From Muribaculaceae bacterium (GTDB lineage Bacteria > Bacteroidota > Bacteroidia > Bacteroidales > Muribaculaceae): a stretch of DNA of 64,000 nucleotides. Under the pieces are notes generated by a model. The model ran no database searches. It worked only from the letters and a program-made list of their open reading frames with translations, and was not told the DNA's origin. How positions within the stretch are numbered: position 1 is the stretch's first letter; each line of letters opens with the position of its first letter. Positions 8,508 to 18,215 of this stretch are shown here, piece by piece. Both the position numbers and the translations under genes were made by a program. Location: NCBI GenBank assembly GCA_017940245.1, contig JAGAYZ010000025.1, positions 62,001 through 126,000 of the forward strand. Direction: 5' to 3'.

Positions 8508-11285
8508 ATGAAACAAGCAATCATTATATTTCTCTTGATTTTCAGCACATTACTGTGTAGAGCCCAAGAAGCGACACTCCGTGGTTCCGTCCTCGACGAT
8601 GGCACAGGGTTGCCCATTGAGTTTGCCACGGTGACGGTAAAGCCTGGTGGAAAAGCCGTGCAGACCGATGCCCAGGGACAATTCCACATGCGACTGGCAC
8701 CGGGCAACTACACGGTGAGCGCATCGTTTGTGGGCTACACTTCCCGCTCACTGCAAATATCACTCTCGCAAAGCCGCCATCTCACCATCAGGCTGGAAGA
8801 GAACAGCCAAGTATTGCAAGAAGTGGTGGTCACTGCCAAGGAATCTACCGGACTCACCTCCAGCAGTCGCATCGACCGCGATGCGATGGCTCACCTGCAA
8901 CCCACCAGCCTCACCGACCTGATGGAACTCTTGCCCGGCAACATCAGCCAGGATCCCGACATGGGCAGCGTGAACAGCATCAAACTGCGCGAAACGGGCA
9001 CCCTGGGAGCCACCGGAACGGTCACCGCCAGCGACGACTACAACATCTCGGCCCTGGGCACCCTCTTCATGGTGGACGGAGCGCCCATCAACGGTGATGC
9101 CAACATCCAGCAGGTGCCGGGAGCCGAACAGACATCGGCCGAGCACCGACGCGACATGACCAACAAGGGCGTGGATATGCGCACTATCAGCACCGACAAC
9201 ATCGAGAGTGTGGAGGTGGTGCGAGGCATTCCCAGCGCTGAATATGGCAACCTCACCAGCGGCATGGTCAATATCAAACGCATTCGCCGATCCACACCAC
9301 TCACAGCTCGCTTCAAGGCCGATGAATACAGCAAGCTGGTTTCGGTGGGCAAAGGATTTGCCTTGGGCCGCTGGGGACATATCATGAATGTGGATGGAGG
9401 CTACCTCGACTCGAAAGTTGACCCTCGCAACAATCTGGAAAACTACAAGCGTCTGAACCTGTCCACCCGCCTGAACATGCGCTGGGAACAGCCGGCATTC
9501 ATCACCGGCTGGGTGACGGGCATCGACTACACCGGCTCGTTTGACAATGCCAAGACCGACCCCGACCTGAGTTATAACAAGGTGAACGAATACCGCTCTC
9601 GTTACAACCGCTGGGCCTACACCAGCGACCTCACCTTCACGCTCAAGCAGTGCCGCTGGCTCAAGAGCGTGAATGTGAACACCAGCGTCAGTTACCAGCA
9701 CGACCGCCTGGAACGCCACAAGCAGGTGGCTCCACAGCGCGCATCGGTGGCTCCCACCAGCATGAACGAGGGGGTGAACGACGGTCAGTATCTGCTCAGT
9801 GAATATATCGCCGACTTTGTGAGCGACGGCAAGCCGCTCAACGTGTTTGTCAAGTTGAAGGGCGAGGGCAGCATCACCACCCACAACGTCACTAATGCCT
9901 ATAAAGCCGGCTTGGAGTGGACCCTGTCGAAAAACTATGGCGACGGACAAGTCTATGACCTCACCCGACCGCTCTCGGCATCGTGGACCACCCGACCACG
10001 TGCCTACAAAGATATCCCTGCCCTGCAAGTGCTCTCGTTCTATGCCGAAGACCAGTTAACGGCACCGCTGGGCAACACCAGACTGGAACTGCAAGCGGGC
10101 CTGCGCACCCAGCAGATGCCTCACTTGGACAGCCACTACACGCTGTGCGGCAAGGTATATCTGGATCCGCGCGTTAATGCCAAGTGGTCACTGCCCGACA
10201 TCCACATAGGCAGTCGCACACTGCGCATGCACCTGGCCGGTGGCTACGGACTCACCACCAAGATGCCCACCATAGCCTATCTGTTTCCACAAGTGCATTA
10301 CACCGACTTCATCCAACTCAACTACTACGATGTGAACGACCCATTGCACTTGAGCCGCATCAGCCTGCGCACTTACATCGACGATGTTACCAACTATGAA
10401 CTGCAGGCCGCACGCAACCACAAGTGGGAAGTGCGACTGGGCGCGCAACTGGGCAAAAACTCACTCTCCATCACCTATTTCAACGAAAAAATGACGAGTG
10501 GCTACCGCTATTCCAGCCACTACCGACCCTATAGTTACACGCGCTACGATGCCGATGCCATCGAGCCGCTTAAACTCACCGCTCCGCCAGTGCTGGAATC
10601 GCTGCCCAGCGAGGAGGTGAAAGAGTTGAGCGGCTATCGCATGGCGGCCAACGGCAGCAGGCTCGACAAGCAGGGCGTGGAACTCACGCTCACCACCGCG
10701 CGCTGGAAACCCCTGTGCACCGCACTCACCGTGACCGGAGCTTGGTTCCGCTCCACCTACAGCAACTCGCAGATGCTATTTGACCCGGTGAGCGTGGTAC
10801 TCGACGAGCAAGCCGTGAGCAACAGTTATATAGGCTACTACCGCATGGACGATGGACGCGTCAACGAGCAACTGAACACCAATTTCATGCTCGACACGCA
10901 GATTACTCGCTGGGGCCTCGTGTTCACCACCAGCGTGCAATGCATGTGGTATGTGAGCACTCGCAAGTTGTGGCAGAACGGCACTCCGGAATCCTACCTT
11001 GATGTAAACGACGGACTTCTGCACCCCTACACCGCACAGATGCAGCAAGACGAAGTGCTGCAACACCTGGTTAAAGTGTATAACAACGATTTGTTTCGCC
11101 GCCAAACAGTGCCCATGGCCATATATATTAACTTGAAAGCGACAAAGACCATTGGCAAGCACTTTAAGGTGGCCATCTTTGCCAACCGCCTGCTCGACCA
11201 CCTGCCCGATTACCGCAGTAACGGGTTGATGGTGCGACGCAGCAGCGACCCCTATTTCGGTATGGAATTGAATATTTCTCTGTAA
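8508..11285 (+). CDS. TonB-dependent outer-membrane receptor
   Basis: An outer-membrane active transporter that depends on TonB. After a signal peptide (MKQAIIIFLLIFSTLLCRAQ) comes a carboxypeptidase-regulatory-like domain (about residues 20-105, LRGSVLDDGTGLPIEFATVTV), a TonB box-like segment (QEVVVTAKES), and the plug (LTDLMELLPGN ... TDNIESVEVVRGIPSAEYGNLTSGMVNIK), then a barrel ending in FGMELNISL with a C-terminal aromatic-rich strand. It is shorter than SusC and not followed by a SusD. The next genes encode a DUF4876 lipoprotein, an outer-membrane barrel and an M16 protease, which points to peptide or protein uptake rather than glycan uptake. Start chosen at 8508 because the promoter rules out 8481; 8496 is an alternative. 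Confidence 0.9.
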   Translation: MKQAIIIFLLIFSTLLCRAQEATLRGSVLDDGTGLPIEFATVTVKPGGKAVQTDAQGQFHMRLAPGNYTVSASFVGYTSRSLQISLSQSRHLTIRLEENSQVLQEVVVTAKESTGLTSSSRIDRDAMAHLQPTSLTDLMELLPGNISQDPDMGSVNSIKLRETGTLGATGTVTASDDYNISALGTLFMVDGAPINGDANIQQVPGAEQTSAEHRRDMTNKGVDMRTISTDNIESVEVVRGIPSAEYGNLTSGMVNIKRIRRSTPLTARFKADEYSKLVSVGKGFALGRWGHIMNVDGGYLDSKVDPRNNLENYKRLNLSTRLNMRWEQPAFITGWVTGIDYTGSFDNAKTDPDLSYNKVNEYRSRYNRWAYTSDLTFTLKQCRWLKSVNVNTSVSYQHDRLERHKQVAPQRASVAPTSMNEGVNDGQYLLSEYIADFVSDGKPLNVFVKLKGEGSITTHNVTNAYKAGLEWTLSKNYGDGQVYDLTRPLSASWTTRPRAYKDIPALQVLSFYAEDQLTAPLGNTRLELQAGLRTQQMPHLDSHYTLCGKVYLDPRVNAKWSLPDIHIGSRTLRMHLAGGYGLTTKMPTIAYLFPQVHYTDFIQLNYYDVNDPLHLSRISLRTYIDDVTNYELQAARNHKWEVRLGAQLGKNSLSITYFNEKMTSGYRYSSHYRPYSYTRYDADAIEPLKLTAPPVLESLPSEEVKELSGYRMAANGSRLDKQGVELTLTTARWKPLCTALTVTGAWFRSTYSNSQMLFDPVSVVLDEQAVSNSYIGYYRMDDGRVNEQLNTNFMLDTQITRWGLVFTTSVQCMWYVSTRKLWQNGTPESYLDVNDGLLHPYTAQMQQDEVLQHLVKVYNNDLFRRQTVPMAIYINLKATKTIGKHFKVAIFANRLLDHLPDYRSNGLMVRRSSDPYFGMELNISL

Positions 11286-11295
11286 ACTATATAAT

Positions 11296-12576
11296 ATGAA
11301 TCTCTTACTTAAAACCATATTGGTTCTGCTTGCCGCATTGGCACTGACTGCTTGCGACGACACACTCGACAACGCCCCTATGCGTTACGCTCCCGTCATC
11401 ACCGTCACACTCCCCGACGAACTGGCCGGCGGCACCATCACCAGTGAGAAATGGCAGGTGAAGAATGTCACAACAGGGTCAACCATCACCTATTCTTCCT
11501 GTAACGACATTGAAGTCAAGGCCGGACTCTACGATATACTCTACGATGCCACCTTGACCCTGAACGGCAATGACACGCACCACATCACCGCTTACCTGCA
11601 GAGCGTGGAAGTAACCAGGCCATCACAGGCCATCAACATGCGTGCTTTTGAAAACCTGGAGAGCGACGACTTTGTGATTGAAGAGATTTTCTTCACGGGC
11701 TCACTGCAGCCCTCGGGCAACCAGTATTATGGCGACGATTACATAAAAATCTACAACAACACCGACCATGTGCTCTATGCCGACGGACTCACACTGCTGG
11801 AATCAAAGTTTGTCACTACCGACAAATATGACTACTACCCCGACGTGATGAACGAGTGCATGACGGTGCAGGCACTATACACCATTCCCGGCAGCGGGCA
11901 CGACCACCCTGTGCTGCCTGGCCAGAGCCTGCTCATTGCCGACACGGGCATTGATCACCGTGTGGCAAATCCCAACTCATTTGACCTGAGCAATGCCGCA
12001 TTTGAGTGGTATGATCTCTCTACCAAGCCCGCCCACATGGACATCGACAGCCCCACCGTGCCCAATCTGGACAAATGGTACTGCTACACCCTCTCGTTTT
12101 TTGTGCTGCATAACCGAGGATTCCGCGCATGGGCACTGGCACGCATCCCTATCGACAAAGACGAATATTTGAAAAAATACCTCTATCGCTACAACTATGT
12201 GGTGGTTGTGCCACAAGGCACCTACCCTATGAGCCAGACTGCCTACAAAGTACCTAACGAATGGATTGTGGATGCCGTGAACTGCAGTGTGGAAGCCAAG
12301 CGAGCATGGAATGTGACGGCTCCGGCTCTGGATCGCGGATGGACGTATTGCGGCACCATGGATCACGACAAAAGCCGTTACTTCCACAGTGTGCGCCGCA
12401 AGATGCTCTATCTGCGTGAAGGGCGCCCTGTGCTGCAAGACACCAACAATTCGAGCGACGACTTCAACCCTTACTGCATTCCCAGCGAGATTGAACGACA
12501 AGAAACAGCCATTGACGTGAATGGAAATCCATGCACAACACTCACCTGGGATGGTGTTCAACCCAAACAACGATAA
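11296..12576 (+). CDS. DUF4876 lipoprotein
   Basis: A 426-residue lipoprotein: the lipobox LTAC ends at Cys20 and is followed by DDTLDN, an acidic stretch of the kind that exports lipoproteins to the cell surface in Bacteroidota. An N-terminal Ig-like part (residues about 30-115, VTVTLPDELAGGTI) is followed by the DUF4876 core, with DDFVIEEIFFTGSLQPSGNQ and YIKIYNNTDHVLYADGLTLLES. This is the typical layout of proteins encoded directly after a TonB-dependent receptor and before an outer-membrane barrel in Bacteroides. Here it starts 10 nt after the receptor stop. It most likely acts as the surface-exposed partner that captures cargo for the receptor, in the way SusD does for SusC; this role is inference. 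Confidence 0.82.
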   Translation: MNLLLKTILVLLAALALTACDDTLDNAPMRYAPVITVTLPDELAGGTITSEKWQVKNVTTGSTITYSSCNDIEVKAGLYDILYDATLTLNGNDTHHITAYLQSVEVTRPSQAINMRAFENLESDDFVIEEIFFTGSLQPSGNQYYGDDYIKIYNNTDHVLYADGLTLLESKFVTTDKYDYYPDVMNECMTVQALYTIPGSGHDHPVLPGQSLLIADTGIDHRVANPNSFDLSNAAFEWYDLSTKPAHMDIDSPTVPNLDKWYCYTLSFFVLHNRGFRAWALARIPIDKDEYLKKYLYRYNYVVVVPQGTYPMSQTAYKVPNEWIVDAVNCSVEAKRAWNVTAPALDRGWTYCGTMDHDKSRYFHSVRRKMLYLREGRPVLQDTNNSSDDFNPYCIPSEIERQETAIDVNGNPCTTLTWDGVQPKQR

Positions 12577-12581
12577 GCACC

Positions 12582-14099
12582 ATGAACATAAGGACAACGT
12601 TTCTCACAGTTCTTGCTGTCATGGCTGCTGTAGCACTGGCACAACCTGTATCACCAGACTCTACTATTCTGGAACGAGCACAGGCCGAAACCGGCCATTG
12701 CGCTTCCATCTTGCAACTGGCATGGCATAATCCGGCCGTGGCTCAGTGGCACCACAACTACTCGCTGAGTAAAGTGGCCGTGAGCAACCTGTGGCGCAAT
12801 GAATCACAACCCGTGCGCTCGCAACTAGGCGACCACTCCATCACTTGGAGCTTCGACGCAAGCACATATATGAAGCATCGTTCCAGCACTTTGTGGGGGC
12901 ACGCATCCTACAATAACGGCAAAACCGGCGGCATAGGCTGGAACGAGACCAGCGACCCCGACGTGGTATATCCCTATCTCATGGCCGACAGTGTTCAAAC
13001 GGCCGACGTGAAAACCGAAATTTATAGTTTCTCAGGTGGATATGCCGATCATCGAGGACGCTGGCACTGGGGAGTAGAAGCCAGTTACCGGGCAGGTCTG
13101 CACTACCGCAATGTGGACCCGCGCCCACGTAATGTCACAGCCAGGCTCGATGCCACAGCTGGTGCAGGATGGCAAGTCACATCAAGATATATGGCTGCAA
13201 TGGCCATTAGTTATAGTAAATACAAGCAGACCAACGAAGTCGCTTTTTATAGTGAACTGGGATGCGACAAAATTTTCCACCTCACCGGTCTCATCTACGA
13301 CTACGGACGCTTTGCCGGTGCTGGCGATGAAACATTCTACCGGGGCCACCAGTGGGACGTGACTCTTAACTGGCACCCCGTCGACAACAACGGAATCAGC
13401 GCCACATTGACTGCAACCAGATTCACGTTTGACAAAGTGCTTAAGTCACTCAACAAATTGCCCATGGCTCGCGCAACACACAACAGTGTGCGGGCCGAAC
13501 TGGGATGGCTGGCGCGGCAATGGAGCGTGCGCTCGTGGCTACTGGCCTCGCGCCGAACAGGCACAGAAAACATCTTTGGCGATCCGGCGGCATCGGTCTA
13601 CCCGCAAATTGCAGCCTTAGACATGTTTCACGATAATCGTTTCAGCATCGGGCTCGATGGCCGCTGGCAACTAAGCGGGCAGCGAGCAGGCATCGCACTA
13701 ATGCCTGCCCTGGCCTATCATCATCACAATATGATTTACGCCGAACCGGCAAGCCGCTGGCTAGTTAATGACCTTTCCACTTCCATGCGTGCGCAAGGAA
13801 CCTACAAAAGTAATCGCACATTTTCTGTACTTACTTTTGGTGTCACTTTGACATCACCCACCAGCACACAGTTACTGCTCCCTAATGCCAGGGGCGAATT
13901 GGCAGGGCTGCAACGCATTCTGGAACACGACTTCTCGCTGCAAGCACATCACCACACATCGCTCAACGCACGACTGGAAACAACGGTCGCTCTTAATAAG
14001 CGATTTGCACTGCGCGCTGCAGTTGACTGGTTGCATGGCCGATATACGGCAACAGTAACCTCCCATCAATTAATGTCATCTTTATCATTCATTTTTTAA
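12582..14099 (+). CDS. Outer-membrane barrel protein, DUF6850-like
   Basis: A 505-residue protein with signal peptide (MNIRTTFLTVLAVMAAVALA). The rest is strongly alternating, with motifs such as YNNGKTGGIGWNETSD and FSGGYADHRGRWHWGVEASYRAG, and ends in SSLSFIF, a C-terminal strand of the outer-membrane barrel type. The position after a receptor/DUF4876 pair fits the DUF6850 family of outer-membrane beta-barrels. I chose the ATG at 12582, six nt after the stop of the DUF4876 gene; the upstream ATG at 12531 would overlap that gene and lack a signal peptide. It may be a second channel or stabiliser of the uptake complex. No enzymatic motif is seen. Confidence 0.72.
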   Translation: MNIRTTFLTVLAVMAAVALAQPVSPDSTILERAQAETGHCASILQLAWHNPAVAQWHHNYSLSKVAVSNLWRNESQPVRSQLGDHSITWSFDASTYMKHRSSTLWGHASYNNGKTGGIGWNETSDPDVVYPYLMADSVQTADVKTEIYSFSGGYADHRGRWHWGVEASYRAGLHYRNVDPRPRNVTARLDATAGAGWQVTSRYMAAMAISYSKYKQTNEVAFYSELGCDKIFHLTGLIYDYGRFAGAGDETFYRGHQWDVTLNWHPVDNNGISATLTATRFTFDKVLKSLNKLPMARATHNSVRAELGWLARQWSVRSWLLASRRTGTENIFGDPAASVYPQIAALDMFHDNRFSIGLDGRWQLSGQRAGIALMPALAYHHHNMIYAEPASRWLVNDLSTSMRAQGTYKSNRTFSVLTFGVTLTSPTSTQLLLPNARGELAGLQRILEHDFSLQAHHHTSLNARLETTVALNKRFALRAAVDWLHGRYTATVTSHQLMSSLSFIF

Positions 14100-14108
14100 G
14101 CATAACGC

Positions 14109-16934
14109 ATGAACACGTTAAAACTCTTATTTACCGCCTCTGTTGCAGTTGCACTCACCTTTCTGAGCAATGCGGCAGAACTTGTGCAGGCCGATTCCAG
14201 CGTGCTGACCGGGACACTGCCCAACGGACTGACCTACTACGTCAAGCACAATGATTTTCCCGAACATCACGCCGATTTCTTCATCGCTCAGCGTGTGGGG
14301 TCTATCCAGGAAGAAGAAAACCAGCGTGGACTGGCCCACTTTCTAGAGCACATGTGCTTCAACGGCACCAAGCACTTCCCCGGCAACTCGCTCATTAGTT
14401 ACATGGAATCTATCGGTGTGAAGTTTGGAGCGAACCTCAATGCCTACACCTCGACCGACGAAACCGTCTATAACATCAGCAACGTGCCCACCGGGCGCCG
14501 CACGGCCCTTGACTCCTGCTTCCTGGTACTGAGCGACTGGAGCCATGACTTGCTGCTGCGCGGCAAGGACATCGATGAGGAACGGGGTGTGATTGAAGGC
14601 GAGTGGCGACACCGCAGCTCGGCCAATAACCGCATGCTAGAGAAAGCCTTGCCCACACTCTACCCTGGCAGCAAATACGGGCAACGCATGCCTATCGGAC
14701 TGATGAGTGTGATTAAAAATTTCAAGCATAAAGAACTGCGCAATTACTACAAGAAATGGTACCATCCAGGCAACCAGTGCATCATCGTTGTGGGCGACAT
14801 CGATCCTTCTAACGCAGTGAATAAAATCAAAGAATTGTTTGGCAACATCAAAAGTCCTAAAAACGCTTCGCCAGTCACTCCCATAGAAGTTCCCGACAAT
14901 GAAACCATTATTGCCACCGTACAGACCGATGTAGAGCAACCCTCCACCAGCGTGCGATTGCTTTTCAAACACGATGACCTGGACCAGGGACTGGCAGGCA
15001 CCACCGAATGGATGCGCCACGACTATCTCAATTACCTGTGTGCAAACATGTTGAGCGCACGCTTTGCCGATCTCAAGCAACAGCCCGATGCTCCTTTCAC
15101 ACACGTCGGTGTAGCCGACCGAAATTACCTCATCAGCAAGACACGGCAAGCATTCCAGCTCACTGCCGTGAGCAAGAGCAACCAGGCTGTCAATGCCATG
15201 CTGTGGATGGCTCGCGAGGTGAACCGTGCCACACGACATGGATTCACCGTGGGAGAATTGCGCCGCGCGCGTCTCAACTATGAAGCAGCCCTCGACAAGC
15301 TGTATCGCGAGCGCAACCGCTACAGCAACACCCGATACGCACGCGACTTCGTGCGCGCTTTCTTGCAAGGTGAACCCATTCCCAGCATCGAGGACAACTG
15401 CGCCAACATGCGCCGCATCATGAACCAGGTTTCACTCGACGATGTGAATGCACATCTGCGCTCACTCATCAGTCCCACCGACCGCAACGTGGTGCTCACG
15501 ACCTTTGCTCCCGAAAAAGACACAGAACAGGTACCCCGCGAGCAACAACTCATCGATGCCTTCCATGCAGGCCGCGCCATGATGGTCGAGGCCTATGTTG
15601 ATACTCTTAAAGCCAGCAAATTGCTACTTGCCGAGCCCCAACCCGGAAAAATCGTGGCCGAGACCGATGCGCCAGCCTTCGGTGCTCGTTTGTGGACATT
15701 GTCAAACGGCATCAAGGTGTGGGTCAAAAAGACCAGCATCAGTCCCGATGAAATCGTCATCGCAGGCGCCGGACCGGGTGGGCTCTCGCAAAATTATAGC
15801 CCCAAAGATGCCGCCACACTGAAGGCCTTCGGTCCCCTCGCCGGCACACTAGGTTTCGGTGAGTTCACCGGTAACGACTTGAAAAAAGTTCTTGCCGGCA
15901 AAGACGTGAAAATGCGCACCTTCGTCAGCAAGACCGAAGAGGGATTCCAGGGTGCCACTTCTCGACGCGACCTGGAAACCGCCATGCAACTGCTGTACTT
16001 GCGACTCACATCACCCCAAAAAGACGAACTGGCTTTCAAAGCTTACCTTGAGAACCAGCGCAGCAGCCTTGTCAACCGCGCCGCCGACCCAAAATTTGAG
16101 TTTGCCGACTCCATCTTTGCCGGTGTCTATAATCATCATCCACTGGCAGGAGAGCGACTCAGCAAGGAAGAAATAGAACAAACCGATATCGACCGGACAC
16201 TGGAAATATACAAAGATCGGTTTGCCGATTGCGGCGATTTCACCGTCTATCTGGTGGGTGACTTCGATGAGGACAGCCTGCGCAGGGTCACCGAGCGTTA
16301 CATCGCCTCACTGCCCTCGATGGGACGCAACGAACAACCGCGTGACATCGGTTTCCGCCTGTTCAAAGGACAAGTAACCAGCAACTGGTCACGCGCCATG
16401 CAGAACCCGCAAGACAAGGTGTATTACTTCTGGACCGGTGACTGCCCTTATACACTGCGCACCACACTGCTAGCCAAGGTGGTGAGCCAGGTGTTCAAAG
16501 GCATCTTCCTGGAGGAAATACGTGAGAAGCGCGGCTGGACTTATCATGTGGATACACACTGCAGCGTCACCGCCAACAACAACGGCAATGACGCACCCGT
16601 CATCTTCATGCCGCTCAATGTGACCGTCACAGCCGGTAAGGCCGCCGAGACGCGACAAGTCATTGAGCAAGCCATGGCTGCCGTGGTGCAAAACGGTATC
16701 ACCGCCGAGCAACTGAACAAGGCAAAGCAATACTTGCGCAAGGTGCATCTCGAAGACGTGGAAGACAACACTTACTGGATGAGCATGATGCGGCTCTACA
16801 CACAACATGGCATTGACTTTGACCAAGATTTCATCTCCACGCTCGATGCTATTTCGACCGATGACGTGCGCCAGTTCGTGCGCGACCACATCGACACCGG
16901 CAACCGGCTCATTCTCACCATGACCGCGCAATAA
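14109..16934 (+). CDS. M16 family zinc metalloprotease
   Basis: A 941-residue exported peptidase of the insulinase/pitrilysin family (M16). The zinc-binding inverted motif is HFLEH at residues 77-81 (His77, Glu80, His81) with the third ligand expected at Glu158 in DEERGVIEGEW, exactly 77 residues on as in pitrilysin. The second half (from about 520) repeats the fold without the motif, as is usual for the inactive domain. The signal peptide is residues 1-22. It is 9 nt downstream of the barrel gene, last in the operon. M16 proteases degrade peptides of limited size inside a closed chamber; here it would process imported peptide or protein cargo in the periplasm. The receptor/M16 pairing recalls the E. 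coli YddB-PqqL and Pectobacterium FusA-FusC systems (established for those species; inference here). Confidence 0.92.
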   Translation: MNTLKLLFTASVAVALTFLSNAAELVQADSSVLTGTLPNGLTYYVKHNDFPEHHADFFIAQRVGSIQEEENQRGLAHFLEHMCFNGTKHFPGNSLISYMESIGVKFGANLNAYTSTDETVYNISNVPTGRRTALDSCFLVLSDWSHDLLLRGKDIDEERGVIEGEWRHRSSANNRMLEKALPTLYPGSKYGQRMPIGLMSVIKNFKHKELRNYYKKWYHPGNQCIIVVGDIDPSNAVNKIKELFGNIKSPKNASPVTPIEVPDNETIIATVQTDVEQPSTSVRLLFKHDDLDQGLAGTTEWMRHDYLNYLCANMLSARFADLKQQPDAPFTHVGVADRNYLISKTRQAFQLTAVSKSNQAVNAMLWMAREVNRATRHGFTVGELRRARLNYEAALDKLYRERNRYSNTRYARDFVRAFLQGEPIPSIEDNCANMRRIMNQVSLDDVNAHLRSLISPTDRNVVLTTFAPEKDTEQVPREQQLIDAFHAGRAMMVEAYVDTLKASKLLLAEPQPGKIVAETDAPAFGARLWTLSNGIKVWVKKTSISPDEIVIAGAGPGGLSQNYSPKDAATLKAFGPLAGTLGFGEFTGNDLKKVLAGKDVKMRTFVSKTEEGFQGATSRRDLETAMQLLYLRLTSPQKDELAFKAYLENQRSSLVNRAADPKFEFADSIFAGVYNHHPLAGERLSKEEIEQTDIDRTLEIYKDRFADCGDFTVYLVGDFDEDSLRRVTERYIASLPSMGRNEQPRDIGFRLFKGQVTSNWSRAMQNPQDKVYYFWTGDCPYTLRTTLLAKVVSQVFKGIFLEEIREKRGWTYHVDTHCSVTANNNGNDAPVIFMPLNVTVTAGKAAETRQVIEQAMAAVVQNGITAEQLNKAKQYLRKVHLEDVEDNTYWMSMMRLYTQHGIDFDQDFISTLDAISTDDVRQFVRDHIDTGNRLILTMTAQ

Positions 16935-16958
16935 TCGGGTGTGAAATAGCTTCATTGC

Positions 16959-16989
16959 TTGCGCATTATTGAGAAATAGTGTATTTTTG
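16959..16989 (+). promoter_or_regulatory. Promoter of the GH53 gene
   Basis: TTG at 16959-16961 and TATTTTTG at 16982-16989, with 20 nt between, 64 nt before the GH53 start codon. No LacI-type box is seen near it. Confidence 0.55.
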
Positions 16990-17052
16990 CATCGTGATTG
17001 TCGGCAGGAATGTCCTGCAAGATCATTTCACAGGGAATTTACACTAAATCTT

Positions 17053-18153
17053 ATGAAACGTATTGTTATACTTCTCGCCGCCCTCACGCTGCTGCTCACC
17101 CCGACGGGTGCGCGGCAAGTGTGGCTGGGCGGCGACATTTCCATGTTGCCAGTACTGCAGCAACGCGGCGCGCAATATCGCGATGCCTGGGGCCGCGACA
17201 CCGACCCCTATGTCCTGTTCAAGCAGCAAGGCTGGAACATAATGCGTGTGCGACTGTTTGTCGACCCAGCCAACGCCCCTGGGAAGCACCACGACGAGGG
17301 GGTGTGCCAGGACTTGCCCTATGTGATCGGCCTGTGCCGCACCATCAAGTCACGCGGGTTCAAAATCATGCTGGATTTCCACTATAGCGACACGTGGGCC
17401 GATCCGGCCAAGCAGTACACTCCCCAGCGGTGGCATGGACTCGGTGCTGCCACTCTCACCGACAGCATCTATGTCTACACACGCAACTGCTTGCGAGCCA
17501 TGCGGCAGGCCGGAGTAGCCCCCGACATGATACAGGTGGGCAACGAGATCACCTTCGGCATGGATTGGCCCACCGGACGCGTGGAACCGCTGAACGACGA
17601 CAACTGGGACGTGTTCACCACCATGCTGGCTGCCGGATGTAAGGCCTGTCGCGAGGTGTGCCCCAAGGCAAAAATCATCATCCACACCGAGAAAGCCGGC
17701 AGGCTCGACATGACGCAGGCCTATTACCGGCGACTGGAGGCGGCCCGGCTCGACTACGACATCATCGGCCTGAGTTACTACCCCATGTGGCACGGCACCA
17801 TCGAGGGACTTGGACGCACGCTCGACTGGCTGGCTACAGCATACCCACAGCGCGACGTGATGATTGTTGAGGCCGCCTATTACTACGAGCACGACGGCGT
17901 GAACCGCGGCGAAGAAGACTTCACGCTATGTCCGCCGGGCACAATCGAGGGCCAACGGCAGTTCACTCACGACCTGGTGACCGAGCTACTCAAGCACCGC
18001 AACGTGAACGGCCTGATGTGGTGGTATCCCGAGGAAAACACCTGTGGCATCGCCGGCAAGCGGCATGGCGGCCTCAATCGCGGCCTGTTCAACAACCGCA
18101 ACGGGTGCGCTTTGCCTGCTCTCTACGAGTTGAAACGCTTTATCGTCCGATAA
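17053..18153 (+). CDS. GH53 arabinogalactan endo-beta-1,4-galactanase
   Basis: An exported endo-beta-1,4-galactanase of family GH53, which cuts the galactan backbone of type I arabinogalactan. Signal peptide: residues 1-20 (MKRIVILLAALTLLLTPTGA). Expected catalytic residues are the acid/base Glu165 in QVGNEITFGM and the nucleophile Glu273 in IVEAAYYY. The usual start GGDISMLPVLQQRG and NIMRVRLFVDP blocks are present, giving a complete domain with no C-terminal dockerin. The start at 17053 gives a signal peptide; the upstream ATG at 16969 lies before the likely transcription start. Next is GH2 beta-galactosidase, so the pair would release galactose from galactan. A second GH53 with a dockerin lies near 39.3 kb. 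Confidence 0.92.
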   Translation: MKRIVILLAALTLLLTPTGARQVWLGGDISMLPVLQQRGAQYRDAWGRDTDPYVLFKQQGWNIMRVRLFVDPANAPGKHHDEGVCQDLPYVIGLCRTIKSRGFKIMLDFHYSDTWADPAKQYTPQRWHGLGAATLTDSIYVYTRNCLRAMRQAGVAPDMIQVGNEITFGMDWPTGRVEPLNDDNWDVFTTMLAAGCKACREVCPKAKIIIHTEKAGRLDMTQAYYRRLEAARLDYDIIGLSYYPMWHGTIEGLGRTLDWLATAYPQRDVMIVEAAYYYEHDGVNRGEEDFTLCPPGTIEGQRQFTHDLVTELLKHRNVNGLMWWYPEENTCGIAGKRHGGLNRGLFNNRNGCALPALYELKRFIVR

Positions 18154-18163
18154 GGACACGATT

Positions 18164-18194
18164 TTTGTCAACTCACAAAAATAATGTAATTTTG
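18164..18194 (+). promoter_or_regulatory. Promoter of the GH2 gene
   Basis: TTTG at 18164-18167 and TAATTTTG at 18187-18194, separated by 19 nt, within the 62-nt gap between GH53 and GH2. It gives GH2 its own promoter about 15-20 nt upstream of the start codon. No LacI-type box is seen. Confidence 0.68.
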
Positions 18195-18215
18195 CACTCC
18201 ATTAACAACAATAGA

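Noticed and set aside
12531..12581. Upstream start for the outer-membrane barrel gene
   Set aside because: It overlaps the end of the DUF4876 gene and would place the signal peptide 17 residues inside the protein.
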